Assembly: GCA_038243635.1 (NCBI GenBank)
Contig: JBBSQW010000010.1
Location: 52,421-116,420, forward strand
Length of the DNA stretch: 64,000 nt
Source of the DNA: Pseudopedobacter sp038243635
GTDB lineage: Bacteria; Bacteroidota; Bacteroidia; Sphingobacteriales; Sphingobacteriaceae
Direction of reading: 5' to 3'
In this document: positions 63,396-64,000 of the stretch, one piece after another
How the letters are laid out: every line of letters begins with the position of its first letter
Numbering within the stretch: position 1 is the stretch's first letter
The notes under the pieces: generated by a model
The model's input: only the letters and a program-made list of their open reading frames with translations
What the model was told of the DNA's origin: nothing
Database searches by the model: none
Made by a program: the position numbers and the translations under genes

Positions 63396-63767
63396 ATGGA
63401 AAATACAACTCAAGAAAAAACAAAAATTCCTATATCAGAATGGAAAGGTTTTGTAAACGCAAAATGCCCACGTTGTAGGCAAGGTGAGGTTTTTTCGGGA
63501 GCTACTTATGCGTTAAATACTAAGAAAATGAATTTGGTTTGTCAGGTATGCAAGTTGAGATTTGAACGCGAGCCAGGTTATTTTTATGTAGCCATGTTCG
63601 CCAGTGATGCCTTAAGCGTTGCAGAAATTGTAGCTATCGGCGTAGCAGCTTATATTTTAGGATTGCCTGCAGATTATGAATATTTGTGGCATTACTTGCT
63701 ATTGATTACCGTAGGCGTTCTTGGTTTCTCTCCCATGAATTATCGGTATTCTAGAATGGTACTTTAA
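63396..63767 (+). CDS. DUF983 family small membrane protein
   Basis: About 123 residues from ATG 63396. Zinc-ribbon-like CPRCRQGEVF and CQVCKLRFEREPGYFY motifs, then two TM helices (SVAEIVAIGVAAYILGL; YLLLITVGVLGF) and the family's FSPMNYRYSR end. Function unknown. One base after the stop of the AraC remnant, so originally regulated with or by it. Confidence 0.85.
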   Translation: MENTTQEKTKIPISEWKGFVNAKCPRCRQGEVFSGATYALNTKKMNLVCQVCKLRFEREPGYFYVAMFASDALSVAEIVAIGVAAYILGLPADYEYLWHYLLLITVGVLGFSPMNYRYSRMVL

Positions 63768-64000
63768 TATTGGCTATCGCCAGGTTTAATTTACGATGCT
63801 AAATGGAGTAGCTATCTATTAACCTGAGTTCGATTATTAAAACATTCATTAGGGCGTTCGGTCGGGCTCATATCTTTGTAATCTTAAAGAATGAGAGTAA
63901 TAACTAACTTTAAATATTATTAATCGATAACAAAGCAAAGTTGCATAATCGTGGTCGGGCTAGATACATTTCAATGATATTGAGGAAAAGGAAGATCAAC
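63768..64000. other. intergenic end of the window
   Basis: No gene. A TATCTTTG (-7 type) element at 63871-63878 could start a transcript running beyond the window. Confidence 0.4.

Overview
The window is AT-rich chromosomal DNA from a member of the Bacteroidota, most likely the family Sphingobacteriaceae (Pedobacter-like). The basis is protein content (gldA-gldF-gldG, a PorV/PorQ-like barrel, FAS1 and DUF4397 lipoproteins, a DUF6448 protein, GH106, RES-Xre), the repeated promoter element TAnnTTTG characteristic of Bacteroidota, and low-complexity intergenic repeats of the kind common in this phylum. The species is an inference; there is no rRNA gene in the window.

Layout. 1-3.4 kb: secreted-protein start, M3 oligopeptidase, UbiA prenyltransferase, YsxC/EngB GTPase (minus strand), then tRNA-Leu(GAG). 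3.9-11.1 kb: one minus-strand signalling operon (REC-PAS-histidine kinase, a 1185-residue hybrid kinase with three receivers, receiver, CheR, CheB, receiver). 11.2-18.3 kb: a MarR-headed fatty-acid beta-oxidation operon (HAD/ECH fusion, thiolase, acyl-CoA dehydrogenase) with a 30-bp palindromic operator. It is interrupted twice by small elements carrying a four-helix-bundle (S23/IVP-like) gene between mirrored TGAG/CTCA arms. 18.6-30.8 kb: HigBA, DUF2071, FAS1 lipoprotein, two identical tRNA-Lys genes, a Gre-like protein, HPF, L,D-transpeptidase, SemiSWEET, PorV/Q-like protein, tyrS, RES-Xre toxin-antitoxin, LuxE-like ligase. 30.9-47.3 kb: mostly core genes (gldAFG, dnaN, DedA, PRTase, asnS, nuoD-nuoC-pdxH, rplU-rpmA, MBL hydrolase, a beta-hydroxyacid dehydrogenase, mnmE).

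From the 3' end of mnmE onward the window becomes accessory. The last 18 bases of mnmE resemble the attB used by SGI1-type elements. A large GH106-type rhamnosidase gene and a truncated DeoR regulator follow, and a degraded copy of the mnmE end lies at the far side. Then come a PAS sensor pseudogene, a repeat-rich stretch, and a compact stress module: a heavy-metal P-type ATPase, a separate HMA metallochaperone and a DUF6448 protein, an NsrR-like Rrf2 regulator, a quinol nitric-oxide reductase, a YceI protein and a cupin fusion. Two near-identical inverted repeats, one upstream of the DUF6448/HMA/ATPase operon and one between rrf2 and the NO reductase, suggest a single regulator for both arms. 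The window closes with a decayed AraC gene and a DUF983 protein.

Two cross-cutting signals matter for interpretation. First, TGAG-rich arms directly follow the UAG stop codon of three unrelated genes (the HAD/ECH gene, the thiolase gene, nuoD), which suggests an insertion-site preference for the four-helix-bundle elements. Second, several frameshifts look like one-base contractions of homopolymers and could be residual sequencing errors, whereas the nonsense codons in the pseudogenes are all G:C-to-A:T type changes and look like real decay.
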